Positions 46,458 to 57,417 of a stretch of DNA of 64,000 nucleotides are shown here, in pieces. How positions within the stretch are numbered: position 1 is the first letter of the stretch; each line of letters starts with the position of its first letter. Source of the stretch: Calonectria ilicicola (taxonomy: Eukaryota; Ascomycota; Sordariomycetes; Hypocreales; Nectriaceae); assembly GCA_020809705.1 (NCBI GenBank), contig CP085829.1, positions 5,890,001 to 5,954,000 of the forward strand, given 5' to 3'. The position numbers and the translations under genes were made by a program. The notes under the pieces are model-generated. The model was not told where the DNA came from. It ran no database searches and saw only the letters and a list, made by a program, of their open reading frames with translations.

Positions 46458-48313
46458 CTAGTTGTTCTTCTTTTGCTTCATGTTCGCCGCCACCTCCGCG
46501 TTCACCCTTTCGATCTCAGCCTTGGCACCATCCCACTTCTTGCGCTTTCCATCAAAAACACGCCAGATAAAAGGCGTATAAATTCCATCCATGGCGAGCT
46601 TGTAAAATGCTCGATCTTGCAGCCAGAACTTCCATCCTGTCAGACCCCATCCGAGGTGTTCACTCACACCAGCACCCGCCGCTTTGTTGGCCCATACAAC
46701 CCACTCCCCTTGTCGCACCCAGCTAGGCATGGCGCTACCTTCTTTTGCGATGCTGCAAATAAACTCGTGCTGTCTATCGACTGCCTTGTTCATGTCTGCG
46801 ACGGAAGGGAGGGGAGAGTTGCCTTTCCAGATTTGCGCGAGAGCCATGGAGCACAAGTCGTACAGAGGAAAGGCGCCGGTCGCAAACGCAACAGAACCCA
46901 AAAATGCCAGCGAATTTGGATGGTCCAATGAAAAAACGTTCTGATATAATCGGGGTAGCGGCTTTCCACGAGATCCGATGGAGTTCTCCCATTGAGGAGT
47001 GGTGTGGCGAGTAGGGTCAACGCTAGGATCCAAGATACTGTACTCGGTCTTGTATCCTGTACACCAAATAATAGTATCGGCCTCCAAACGCGTTCCATCG
47101 TCAAGTTCGACTTCTCTGGGGCCTGAAACGCGCTTCAGGCCCACGACAGATTGGATCTCGCCGGCTTCAAGCAATGGCACCAAGTTGTCCGAGACGATGG
47201 GCACAGCATGCTTGACAGGTGGTGCCGGGCTCAGCTTCCACTCAGGACGGATGTTGAATGCTTTGTCCTGCATTTTTTTAATCCCGAGGTTAAACAAATA
47301 GTCGGCAATCCTGGGAAAGTTGAGCTCCAGAAAGCCCATTATACTAAGCTTGCGAGCTGTCATGGTGTGATCCATTGGTACGCCATCGACCACGCGGGGC
47401 AACTATGCATTATTTAGCATGGAACAACATGCATGCTGAGTCGATGACTTACAATTAGCGCGCTGTGTTTGTGAGAAATGGAGACTTGATCAGCAACTCC
47501 GCAGAGGGCTGCGGCTGTGTCTGCTCCAGTATTACCCATGCCGACCACGATGACCTTTTTGCCCTTGAATAGCTCTGGCCTGTTTGCAGTTAGATCCACT
47601 CTGCCTGGATGAATTCTTGTTCAAGATGGGATAGATACCTTTTGAATGCGCGGGAGTGCAAAACCTGGCCCTCAAATTCGGCAAGGCCTTCCAGCGAAGG
47701 TACATGAGGTCGGGAGTTGATGCCAGTCGCGACGACAACTTTGTCGAAATATTCTGGATCGGAACCCTCAACTTCGATGACCCAACGATCTTCCTTGTCA
47801 TCCCGCCTTACTCGGTCAACTTTTCTGTTCAGGCGCAGCCTCGAAGCAAAGCCAAAGTGCTCGACATAGCTTTCGAGGTACTTTTCCACGTGCGCCGATG
47901 TACAGTGGCTGGGGGCATCATCCGGAAATGGGAAATCAGTAAAACATCCCTATGCGAAATACGCAATTAGTGACTGGTCTTCCGTGATCCCTGTTCTCGG
48001 AACATACTCGTTCTTTTGAGATGTTGATGATGGTTGCTATTTGACCTTGTTAACCATTCCGGGGCCCACTCCGCAGCTGAAATACTACCCACTGGGAAGT
48101 ACAGACGTCTTGTCTTCATCTGTGTAGTGCCAGAGACCACCAACATAGCCGCTTCTCTCAAATCCCGTCACATTGAAACCCTCCTCAAGCAGGTTCTTGA
48201 CGGCCACTAAACCCAGCACGCCTAGCACATGTCAGTGGTCTCTCAGTCGCTACCATTGGTGCAGGCATGTTACCTAGACCGATGACGGCGACGGTTGGCG
48301 CTTCTCGTTCCAT
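46458..48313 (-). CDS. flavin-containing monooxygenase (FMO-like)
   Basis: Six exons join in phase: 48313-48274, 48221-48093, 48036-48008, 47949-47639, 47579-47453 and 47402-46458. The product is 526 aa. The FAD Rossmann motif GLGVLG near residue 13 is split by intron 1. Exon 3 is a 29-nt micro-exon coding TIINISKER, which restores a segment conserved in the family before GCFTDFPFPDD. The NADPH-binding motif is GMGNTG. An FMO fingerprint variant, F-x-G-x3-H-x3-F, is visible in FEGQVLHSRAF, and a CTGYKTEYS stretch lies nearer the C-terminus. Such enzymes N-, S- or Baeyer-Villiger-oxidise small molecules with NADPH and O2. No targeting peptide is seen. A strongly hydrophobic C-terminal anchor is also lacking. 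Confidence 0.9.
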
Positions 48314-50250
48314 ATTTCGTATTCTCTGTGCTCGACTGCACTGAAAATTCGACATCAAGGCGGTCTCGATAAGACAGTGCGCAGTCGGGCTTCTTATATC
48401 ATAATTCGACGTCCCACGTCAGCTGAACCAGTGTGTTCAGATTCATTCCCATTTGGGAACCTGGGCAGCGGAATTGACGCCGCACCCGCTTGGCGCAAGC
48501 CACCCACATGCGAGCACGGTGGATGTTCGCGAATTCGATCAGCTTTCCCGGTTTCCCATGTTAAAGTGCAATAAGAAATACAATCATATGTTTCTTTTTA
48601 TTCGTCATGTATATTGCTCAAGCCTCGACTTGAGTTGAGCGCGTCACGGAAGAGAGCAATTTGCATTCAAGACATTTGGTGACCATCCGTGAATCAAGCT
48701 GCAACCAAGGAACAACAACACGTCTGCCCTGGTGTGATTTTCGGGTTGCCGACCTTCGGGGCATCCCTGCGTCGCTAAGGATGCGCCAAAGCGGTTCGAT
48801 GAGATTGATTAGATTGTCTCCATCGATCCACTCAGCTGAACTGCAGCGGCACCGCAACCATCTCATGCTGGATGCCACAAGTCTGGCCGAAGCACCGACA
48901 GCGGCCAAATAAATTACCCGCACTGCCGACATCAAGGTGTGCACATCAGCCCCAAGTGAGCTGCTTTCCCCGACCTGATATTCCCCACATGGTGAGCGTT
49001 CCTTGGCCACCTCGTCTAAAGATTGGGCCCTGAGCAAGTTTTGAGTCAGTGCCAAGTTAGATGCGCCAGCGACCAGCGTTTTACATAATGCCACACAGCC
49101 GTGTTGGTCTAACGTCCCGATTCCTTAATTTTCCGTCATCGAACCACACCAGCCAATTCTGCCCAGCCAACAATAACCCCATCCTTCTTGAGTCAGTCTG
49201 GGGAAAGAAAACCAAGGCGCCCCGTAAACAGATCATCCCCAACCCTCTCAGATGTAGCTTCCAGGGAAATGTCCACGTTGGACCTTAACATTTGTGCTTT
49301 AACTATTTTAATATCCAACGAGTTTAGATTGCGTGAATCAGCGGCTCTCCGGCGCCATATCCCGTCTTTTCATCCTGTAGGTGGAGTTGAGAACCTCAGA
49401 ACCGTGTCTATTTCTGAAGTCGCTCCCACCCCACGCGCCGGCACATCGACTTCTTTTTTCCGGTTATTTCCCCCTCGGATAGATTCTAGATCCAGCTAAG
49501 CAGTTGTTTACTTGGCAGCATCAGTGCAATAAAATAATTGACAGGCCGTCACTCGACAGTTAGACACCACATTTAACGAGATTGACACCCAATGGAGGCA
49601 TGTCATGGAGAATAAGGAGACTGTCCAATCATACACACCAACACGAAACCCATCACACGACAGTTTACTCAAATAGGTCATTATTAGGCGACTTCCCTCG
49701 TCCCGGTAGGATATCGAGTTCAAACCAAGAGGTCATGGCTTCAACCCAGTGAATGCCCCCATGTCTCAACATGGCACACAGCAGCGAATGGGCACAACAT
49801 CTCATGTGACAGCAAGTTCTCAAATTCAACAAATTTCACGTAGTAATCGCAGCAAATATTGTGTAGATCGCAAACTTGACTTGTCCCAGCTCAGAAAAGT
49901 CGCCGGTTTCGTGAGCTGCCCAGCTCCAGTTTATTAACTCATCCAAAGGATATAGCCATCGTCTGTCAGAGTAGGTTCACATTAACCACCTGCTTTGCGC
50001 ATAATTAAAAGAATCCCAAATTTTGAGAACGTTGTTTCAAGAGCACTTCAGTATTGGAAGGTCGCCCAGTGTTGATGTAGACCAGCTGGTTGTTAGCACA
50101 GCTATAGCGCTCAGCCACGTGGCGTAGGACATGTGACTTGAGTTCTTTTGTATTACGCGCCAAGGCAACAGTGTAAAGGCTCCAAGACTTCGCCGTCATC
50201 AGGCCTTCACTCAAAAACGGCAATCGCCACTACGAATACAGTTATAGACC
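48314..50250. other. intergenic, no gene seen
   Basis: About 1.9 kb. A 158-codon minus-strand frame (48618-49094) lacks an ATG start and any motif. Nothing else is supportable. Confidence 0.45.
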
Positions 50251-50701
50251 ATGGCAACCTCTAATAAGCCCAGCGATGATAATGCCGGGTCCAAGCGTGC
50301 TGCCGACTTCCACCAAGCCATGCTGGGGTTACCAGGGTACGGCGACGACTCCATATTCTTCATTGTCCGCTATATAAACTCAGCCAAGGTAAATAGATTA
50401 CATGGTTTTTTTCCTCCAGTATACAGCGGTGGCTCATATTTTTGTCTTATAGCAAAAACTCCGAACTTGTGACTTTGACGAGCTTATGCAATGCTTCGTC
50501 GAACTGAACCAACTTTGGCCTGCGCACAATCAGGAGGCGCCTCAGGGAGACATATCTCGTCATGAGAAGGCGGAGGAACTTAAAAAGAAGGCTCGGAGCA
50601 AGATTGAGGAATTCCCAGATTTGAATCGAGACTTTGACAGGATGTTGTCAAACAGTAGGTCGGTAGCGAATATCTTTGGGAAGCTGGAGAATAAGAAATA
50701 G
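50251..50701 (+). CDS. small hypothetical protein, 128 aa
   Basis: Exon 1 (50251-50388) starts MATSNKPSDDNAGSKRA and ends INSAK. A 64-nt intron (GTAAAT...TAG) joins it in phase 0 to exon 2 (50453-50701). The C-terminal half is helical and charged (EKAEELKKKARSKIEEF). No signal peptide or membrane segment is visible. A second acceptor (CCTCCAG) lies within the intron, so the junction is not certain. The family is not recognised. Splice phase and composition support a real small gene moderately. Confidence 0.5.
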
Positions 50702-51117
50702 GCAATATGGCATGTCGTATCAAGGAAAACGGAAGGACACAGTTTTATGAATATTATGAGTTACGAACCCGGCTGTTTGAGAGCACATGTTAGCCAGGGC
50801 CAGACTCTCCCACTCCCTGATGCGGACATACACTGCCACAAGTCCCCCTCGTCAGCGCCGTGCACCAGCCACATGTCCACCAGCCACACTTTGCATATCC
50901 CTCCACGCGCACACATGCACCAGCCTCATGACAAGCTATGGTACACCGGCGCAAAGCTATCGTCCAACTGTCCTCATCATCACCGAAATTCCTAAAGGCG
51001 ACGACGTGTTCCAACGCCCGCCCACCTCAACACCCACCACCGCCAATCCCTCCCTTCTCCCCAACCTCACCTCCCGAGAGACACACAACCAGCCGCGCCA
51101 ATTCTCCCTCCGGCCCA

Positions 51118-52177
51118 ATGTCAAACTACTACGGCGGCCAGCAAAACTACGGCGGAGCCCCTGGCGGCCCCTCCAACGCCCAGAACCTCCAGTTCTACCC
51201 GACCTCCTACGACACCGGCGTCTCGGGCACTGCCACGCCGCAGCAGGCTTCATACGGCTATGGAAACACGGCTGGCTACGGCGCCGCGCCTCCATCCCAG
51301 GGCTTTGGGGCTCCCGGCTTTGGAGCCAGCGGCGTCTCGGGCCGCATGGGCGAGCAGGGCGGCCTGCGCACCGGATGGCTCGCCGCCTTCTCAACTGAGG
51401 GCTACGAGGGCGAGCCGCCGCTGATGGAGGAGCTGGGCGTCAATTTCGGCCACATCCAGACAAAGGTACAGTCAATTCACCAAGAAATGCGATGGCATTT
51501 GCGCTTTGCGCCCGCGCATGATCCTCTCCCCTCCTTCTCGCAGTTTGCACATGCAAGTCTCGACTAACACGCAGAACCTCGACTAGACTCTTGCGGTCCT
51601 GAACCCCTTCAAGCCCATCGACCAACACCTCATGGACGACAGCGACCTCGGCGGCCCGATCCTCTTCTTCCTCCTGTTCGGCTTCTTCCTGCTCTTCTCG
51701 GGAAAGCTGCACTTTGGCTACATCTACGGCCTGGCCCTCCTGGGCTCGACCTCGCTCCACGTCATCCTGTCCCTCATGTCGCCCTCCGACGACCCCTCGA
51801 CGCAGGCCTACCCGCCCTACAACGAGCCCCAGGGCCCTCCCCAGGCCCAGCAGGGCGGCCACTTCTCCGAGACCCTGACCTTCCCCCGCTCCGCCTCCGT
51901 CCTGGGCTACTGTCTGCTGCCCCTCGTCGCCACCAGCCTGTTTGGCATCGTCATGCCCATGGACACCCCGATCGGAATCGTCATCGTCTGTGCCGCCATT
52001 ATGTGGTGCACCTGGAGCGCTAGCGGCATGTTCTGCGCCGTTGGCAGGATGAAGGGCATGCGCGTGCTCGTCGCCTACCCTCTAGCCCTCTTCTACGTCG
52101 GCTTCGGCATCATGGGTGTCTTTAGCAGCCGGGGAAGCGGATCGCTGGCCGCCGCCGCCGCCAAGATCAACAGCTGA
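51118..52177 (+). CDS. Yip1-domain Golgi/ER membrane protein (Yip1/YIPF5-like)
   Basis: Exon 1 (51118-51465) encodes a 116-residue cytosolic head rich in Gly, Tyr, Gln and Pro, ending EELGVNFGHIQTK. A 121-nt intron with a CGACTAAC branch site leads to exon 2 (51587-52177), giving 312 aa. The head is followed by TLAVLNPFKP, DDSDLGGPILFFLLFG and about five membrane segments, with SVLGYCLLPL and the small-residue helices typical of Yip1. The family binds Rab/Ypt GTPases and supports COPII vesicle formation between ER and Golgi. A normal, probably essential housekeeping gene; length and domain order fit. Confidence 0.92.
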
Positions 52178-52964
52178 ACGAACAACCGCCACCATCACGC
52201 ACGCGCCGGGCAGCATTGAATCCATTCCCCTTCACCAAACGGCAGTACTGCGGTTTCTCCCCTCCACGACGAAACAAACCCCCTCTAAATTAAACGATAA
52301 AACAACAACCAACCCCGCATACACAAACAAACACACAGAAACGTATCATACATGACGCCGAGTAGCTGCCATTTTCCAGGAAGGATAGAATCATCTAGGG
52401 GCAGAGTAATGGGGAGCATGACAGCGGAAAGGCGTTTAGAGAGAGAGAGCAAAACTTGAATTGACGAGAAAGAGACAAATCTGGGAGCAGGAGGGACAAG
52501 TAACCAGACTGTGTCCTTTTGTATTAGATAATATCGAGCATTGTTTTTTTATAACGACCAGCAAAAAAACTCATGAAACGTATTGTACACACGAGGGACC
52601 GCAGATGTGTTGTTGAGATGAGAGAAGATGTCCCGGGAGGGAAAAAAAAGAACTTGAGCAAATATGCAAGACGTCTATAAAACTAGCAAAAAACAAGGAC
52701 AAGCATGCGATTCCCGTGCCATGTCAACCCTCTTTAAGCATCAAAATCCACCCATAAACCGAAATTCCCCAAGCCAATTTTTTTCATCGCCGTACATCAA
52801 AAGAATATTATCAAAATTCAAGCTTGACTCCTTACCCATTCCGTTGGGGGTAGAGTCTCATTAATAAACAGGACATCTGGGAATGCGCAGCGTAAAACAA
52901 TCATGTGCGTGTCTGGAAATATTTCCACATCTCTGCATGGTACTGTGTAGCCAGTCTATATCAT
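52178..52964. other. intergenic, convergent 3' regions
   Basis: About 790 bp between the convergent Yip1 and RCC1 genes. AC-rich near the Yip1 stop, then AT-rich. No gene is visible. Confidence 0.5.
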
Positions 52965-54927
52965 TCAAGCCTTGGAGCTCTCGTTCTCCTTGTTGGCGTC
53001 GGCGTGCACACCGTTGGTCTGAACGCCATTGGCCTTGGATGCGTCGTCAGAAGCTCCTACGAGGATGGAGAACTGACCACCAGCGCCGGCAGCAATAATC
53101 TTCTTCTCACGAATGGCAGTGTTGTCAATCAGAGTAGGTGTGTGGATATCATCAATGGTACCCTGACCAGTCTGGTAGTTGCTAGAGAAGCCCCAAGAGT
53201 AGACCTTGCCCTCGGACGTAACAGCAAAGCTGTTGTCGGTACCAGCAGCCACAGCAACAGTGTCCTTGACATCTACATTTTGTCAGCAATTGAAATCAAT
53301 ACGCCATCAGTGAATACATACCAGGCTGGATAGTAGGCTTAAATAGAATACGAGCGTTGCCTCGCTCATCGAAAATAGCACTCTCCTTGTCGAGCTTGTC
53401 AAACTCGAAACCGACTTGGTAGCCGTCAACACGTCCCCATGTAAGGAGATCACCCTTGTCGGAGCAAGCCAGCGAGTGGTGCTCACCACCATCAATATCG
53501 GTAATGTTGTAGTCCTCGAGGTACTCGAGCTTGGCGGGTCGCAGGATAACAGCCTCATCCTCACCAGCGTTGGACTCGACGCCAATCTCACCAAAGTTGT
53601 TCAGACCCCAGCCCCAGACGCGGCCATCCTTGTCGAGGGCGAAGCTATGGTAAGAACCACAAGCAATCTTGGTGATCTTGCCTCGGGGCAGACCAAGACC
53701 CTGGGGAACAAGCGAGGACATCTTGTTGCGCTCAATGATACGTCGACCAAGCTGGTTCTGTTGACCGCAGCCCCATGCAACGACATTGCCCTTGTGGTCC
53801 AGAGCGAGGATGTGGTTGGATCCAGCAGCGAGGGTCTTGATGTTCTTTAGAGTGGGCACGATGACGGGTGTGTTCTGGACCTTGACAGTCTCAGAGAAAC
53901 CGAGAATACCATCGCTAGAGCGGAAAGTTCCCCAACCGTAAACGCGACCATCCTCAGTCAGAGCAAATGTAGCGCTGTCGCTGGCGACAACCTGGACAAA
54001 CTTGGTGCCAGGGGCAAAGTGCTCCTCGGCAACGGCAGCAGGGGTGCTCTCCTTGGGGTTGAGACCAGTATCATCTTCATCCTCAGAATCAGAGTCGTCC
54101 TCCTTATCCATGTCGCGCAGGCCTCCATCCCAGGTGGTGTCCCGGCCCAGGGCCCCCTGGTCGTTGACACCCCAGGTCAAGATCTTGTTATCGTGGGTCA
54201 ATGCAGCGGCGTGCATGCCACCACATGAGACCTGGACGACGCCGACGTTGGCAGCTGAGAGGTTGTTGTTGAGACGCGGGCGCTTGACATCGATGGGCTT
54301 CTTGTTGTCGACGCGCTTGCTGCCAAGACCAAGCTCACCAGAGGTACCCTCGCCAAAGACGTAAACATCGAGAATCTGAGTCGGGGCGTCGTTGATCTTC
54401 TTGCCAATTTCGACATGCTTGATCTTGGGCTCGGGTTTAGGCTTAGGCTCCGCCTTTGGCTTCTTTGCGGCCTTTTCTTCAGCAGCCTTCTTTGTAGAAC
54501 CAACGGGACGACCAGGCTTCTTCTTGATGGGCGCGGGCTTGGGCTCAGGCTTGTCCTCAGGCTCGGACACCTCGTAGATGTCGGTCTTCTCGGCCTTTGC
54601 CTTTGTTTTGGTGGTCTTCTTCTCAGACTCGGCAGCCTTGGCCTTTTTCGCAGGAGCAGCCTTAGCTGAGGGCTTCTTCGCGGGCTTGACCTCGCGCGCG
54701 GTCTTGGTCTTCTTGGCCTGGGGGGCCTCTACCTCGGACTCAGGCTCGGTGTCCTCGGCCTTGCGCTTCTTGGACGCGCCATTGGTGGCGGGCTCGGCCT
54801 TCTTCGCGGACGCCTTGGTGGCAGCCTTCGCGGCAGCCTTCTTGACGCCAGTAGCGGCTGTGGTTGATGCCTTCTTTGCAGTGGCGGCCTTTGTCGCGGC
54901 CGCGGCGGCTTTGGCTCTGGGGGCCAT
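52965..54927 (-). CDS. RCC1-type Ran guanine-nucleotide exchange factor
   Basis: Exons 54927-53322 and 53272-52965 join in phase 1 and give 637 aa. Residues about 1-185 are a Lys/Ala/Pro-rich, histone-H1-like tail with KKAAAKAATKASAKK and KKRK signals, suited to chromatin binding and nuclear import. The beta-propeller follows with seven RCC1 blades. Repeated G-x-H-x2-AL/SLA motifs are visible, for example GGMHAAAL, GSNHILAL, GSYHSFAL and GEHHSLAC, together with the matching W-G motifs. The intron falls before the last blade. RCC1 loads GTP on Ran at chromatin and so drives nuclear transport and spindle assembly. The N-terminal extension is longer than in many homologues. Confidence 0.93.
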
Positions 54928-56029
54928 CGCGTAGGTTGATGCTCTGTAGCGGGACGACGCGAAACGGAAAAAAAAAAAAACTGCTTGGATGCAGACACCA
55001 GAGTGACGCAGAAATTGGCTTTTAAAACAAAAACTGCGTGTCAGATGCGAAAGCCAATGTGTCTCTGCAGCTTCTCAAGAGATTCGAGATGGCACAAAGA
55101 AGAGATGTGGCTCAATGTTGATGAAAGCAGAAAAAGCTTGAAAGCTGACTGAGCAGAGCTGGCGCGACGAAGTTGGGCGGCGAGGTTTGGGAGGTTTCTT
55201 AGCGTGTGATCTGACCACCTGGGGCGCAATCGGCCCAGCCAGCAGCAGGGGGTAGGGGGTTTTGGGGGTTTTTGGGGGCAGGGGCTTGGCCTGGCGCGCC
55301 CACCCACGAAGTAACCCGCGCAGCAACCCACGCAACCACAAAGCAAAGCACCCACGAGCCCGGATCCCTTTCACCGCCCGGAGCTTAGGGCCTGCTTTTG
55401 TCCGGCAGTGACTTTTTTTTTCCGGCCCTTGACCGTGTCAGTGGCTTGGGCGGTAAGACAAGGGCGCGCCGATTGGGTGCGAGTGCTATTGTTGATTCCA
55501 CACGCACAACACAAGACAGAGAAAGAGGCGGTTGTCTCTGTGGAATCGTTGCTGACGGGCATTATCTCGAGCTGTCCTTGGTCTTGACGTGCAGCAGAGA
55601 TGCGTGTTTGCCACGGCCATGAAACAGCCATGCATACATACAATGCATGCAATAGAGACGCTATGATAAGCCAGAATGGTGCTGGCGGTCTTTTTGATGC
55701 GTGATTCACCCACACAATTCTGTTTGCGCATGTCGATCATAAACCATGACACAAAACCACGACAATGGGTCACACAATTATCAATCACCACAGCACACTT
55801 ATTCATCCCAATTGCTTTAACGTTTGAATATTCTTTGTATTCTTGTTTTCGTTTGAATGCTCGTATGCGTATGATACAATCCCCAGCCCCGCCCAACCGT
55901 TTCAATGCCTAATAAACCGGAAAAGCCTCAACGCCGTCGTCCTGTAAACCCGGTGGGTACTCGACTGAATCACCAAACAGTCTCCCACATGTCTCAGTCT
56001 TTGTTTGTTATTGTACACCAATTCGTCGC
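54928..56029. other. intergenic
   Basis: About 1.1 kb with an A-rich run near 54969-54981 just upstream of the RCC1 ATG. Minus-strand frames up to 139 codons (55486-55905) show no motif. No gene supported. Confidence 0.45.
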
Positions 56030-56501
56030 CTATCGACGGGTGGTGAAGTCGATCTCGTTGGCGGGGTTGTATCCACCATCCGCGGCCTTTTCGCAGGTGC
56101 AGGCGTCTGTGGGAAATGGGTTAGTTTTTTTTTCCTTTCTTGTTAAGCATACGAGGGCAAATGTGTGGACATACTAGCTGGGCGGGATCCGCAGGCGCAA
56201 GTAGCTCCCGCAACAGACGAGTTCTCGCTGGACGCACGGTCGCAGGTGCATTCACCAGCGGGGCGAGCCCGGCATGAGCATCGGGGTCCTGTCACGGCGT
56301 TCTCGGTGGAGGCCTTGGCGCAGGTGCAGTGAAGGGCAGACTTCTGGCCGCAAGAGCAGGTGGCCTTCTGGGCTGGAGGAGAGTCTTTGTTAGTTTTTGT
56401 TTTTTGTTGTTGTTTGATTGGAAGACAAAGGCAAGTATAGATAGAAACTTACCACAGGCGCACTCAGAGGCGTTTCCTCGGCAGCAGGTAGAAGCAGTCA
56501 T
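56030..56501 (-). CDS. metallothionein-like Cys-rich protein (fungal DUF7871 type)
   Basis: Exons 56501-56453, 56372-56175 and 56106-56030 join in phase 1 twice and give 107 aa. After MTASTCCRGNASECACA there are regularly spaced C-x-C pairs: CSC, CTC, CSC, CTC, CAC and CTC. Nearly all Cys lie in such pairs. Between them are short Ala/Ser/Glu linkers, and the tail ends NEIDFTTRR. This matches a conserved family of small fungal proteins resembling copper metallothioneins, expected to be cytosolic. Metal binding is inferred from the Cys pattern, not shown. The gene is small but splice signals and pattern are convincing. Confidence 0.88.
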
Positions 56502-57417
56502 TTTGAAGATGGTGTTGTGTTGTGTTGTTGGGGTTAAAAACCAAAAGTGGTGTGTGAATGTTGATAGTGTTGGATGTGAGACTTGAAGATGGTTGAATCT
56601 TTGCTGAATTGACTCGAATGACTGATGACTGATGATATCAAACACTCGTTGGTCTTGGGCGCCTCCAACTTTTTGTACTTGACGTTCCTGGGCCCACATT
56701 CCATGAAGCCTAGATGCTGGTGGTGTCGATGCAAGTAATTGACCGCCCTCTGATTGGTCCGGAGGGCCATTTGCCACCCTCCCGACCAATCAGAGGTTGC
56801 TTATTTCCAACTTTTGGCATTGACCATCAAACCACCCCATTGTCGGGTCAGTCATGACCCATCATGGGCAATCACAAGGGCCATCGTCTTGTCATGGTCT
56901 GTCAGCGCATCGGGACCCCCGCTGTTAGCGCCACTCCGCCCAATTCCATGCATGGTTTCTCCTTGATTAGCCACACTCAATTCGCTTCGCAGCTCTTGCC
57001 TCCCCGCATTCCCAGCCCAACCGTCACTTTGTCTCATGGGGAGTGACAAAGCAAAGCGCCTTGATTGGTGTCGTCACGGACACTTGTCAATTCATAGAAA
57101 CGAGCAACAACCCAGCCATTCAGGCGCTGAGATAATGACACAGCCGCAGTTCGCGACCAGGTAGCTAGCTATCTGCAATCAGAAGCTGTTGAGAACGAAG
57201 CCCGTAATATTCCTATCAGCAAAGATGACTAAAATATGACCACACATATCGCGGTCAATCAGCGTTGCCGCGTCGGGCCTTTGTGTCACCCTACAGTAAC
57301 AGTCGATCGTGCGGGGTCAGTCTACCCGCATACCAGTCCCGTTCCTTGTCGATACACAGCGACATGTCACCAGCTACACATTAGTGATGTAAATATCCCC
57401 CGCCGCATAACAGGCCC
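56502..57417. other. intergenic
   Basis: About 900 bp between divergent genes (metallothionein-like and Zn2Cys6). It has an inverted-repeat-like pair of short sequences around CGACCAATCAGAGG near 56782-56795 and CCTCTGATTGGTC near 56747-56759, each containing an ATTGG/CCAAT core. Possible CCAAT-factor sites; otherwise nothing visible. Confidence 0.4.

Noticed and set aside
48618..49094. Minus-strand 158-codon frame
   Set aside because: No ATG start, no motif, no splice support.
54002..54934. Plus-strand frames of 60-120 codons with Ala/Leu/Phe-rich products
   Set aside because: They are the antisense of the Lys/Ala-rich RCC1 tail and propeller; composition explains their openness.
55486..55905. 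Minus-strand 139-codon frame
   Set aside because: Cys/Arg-rich without motif, located in an intergenic stretch.
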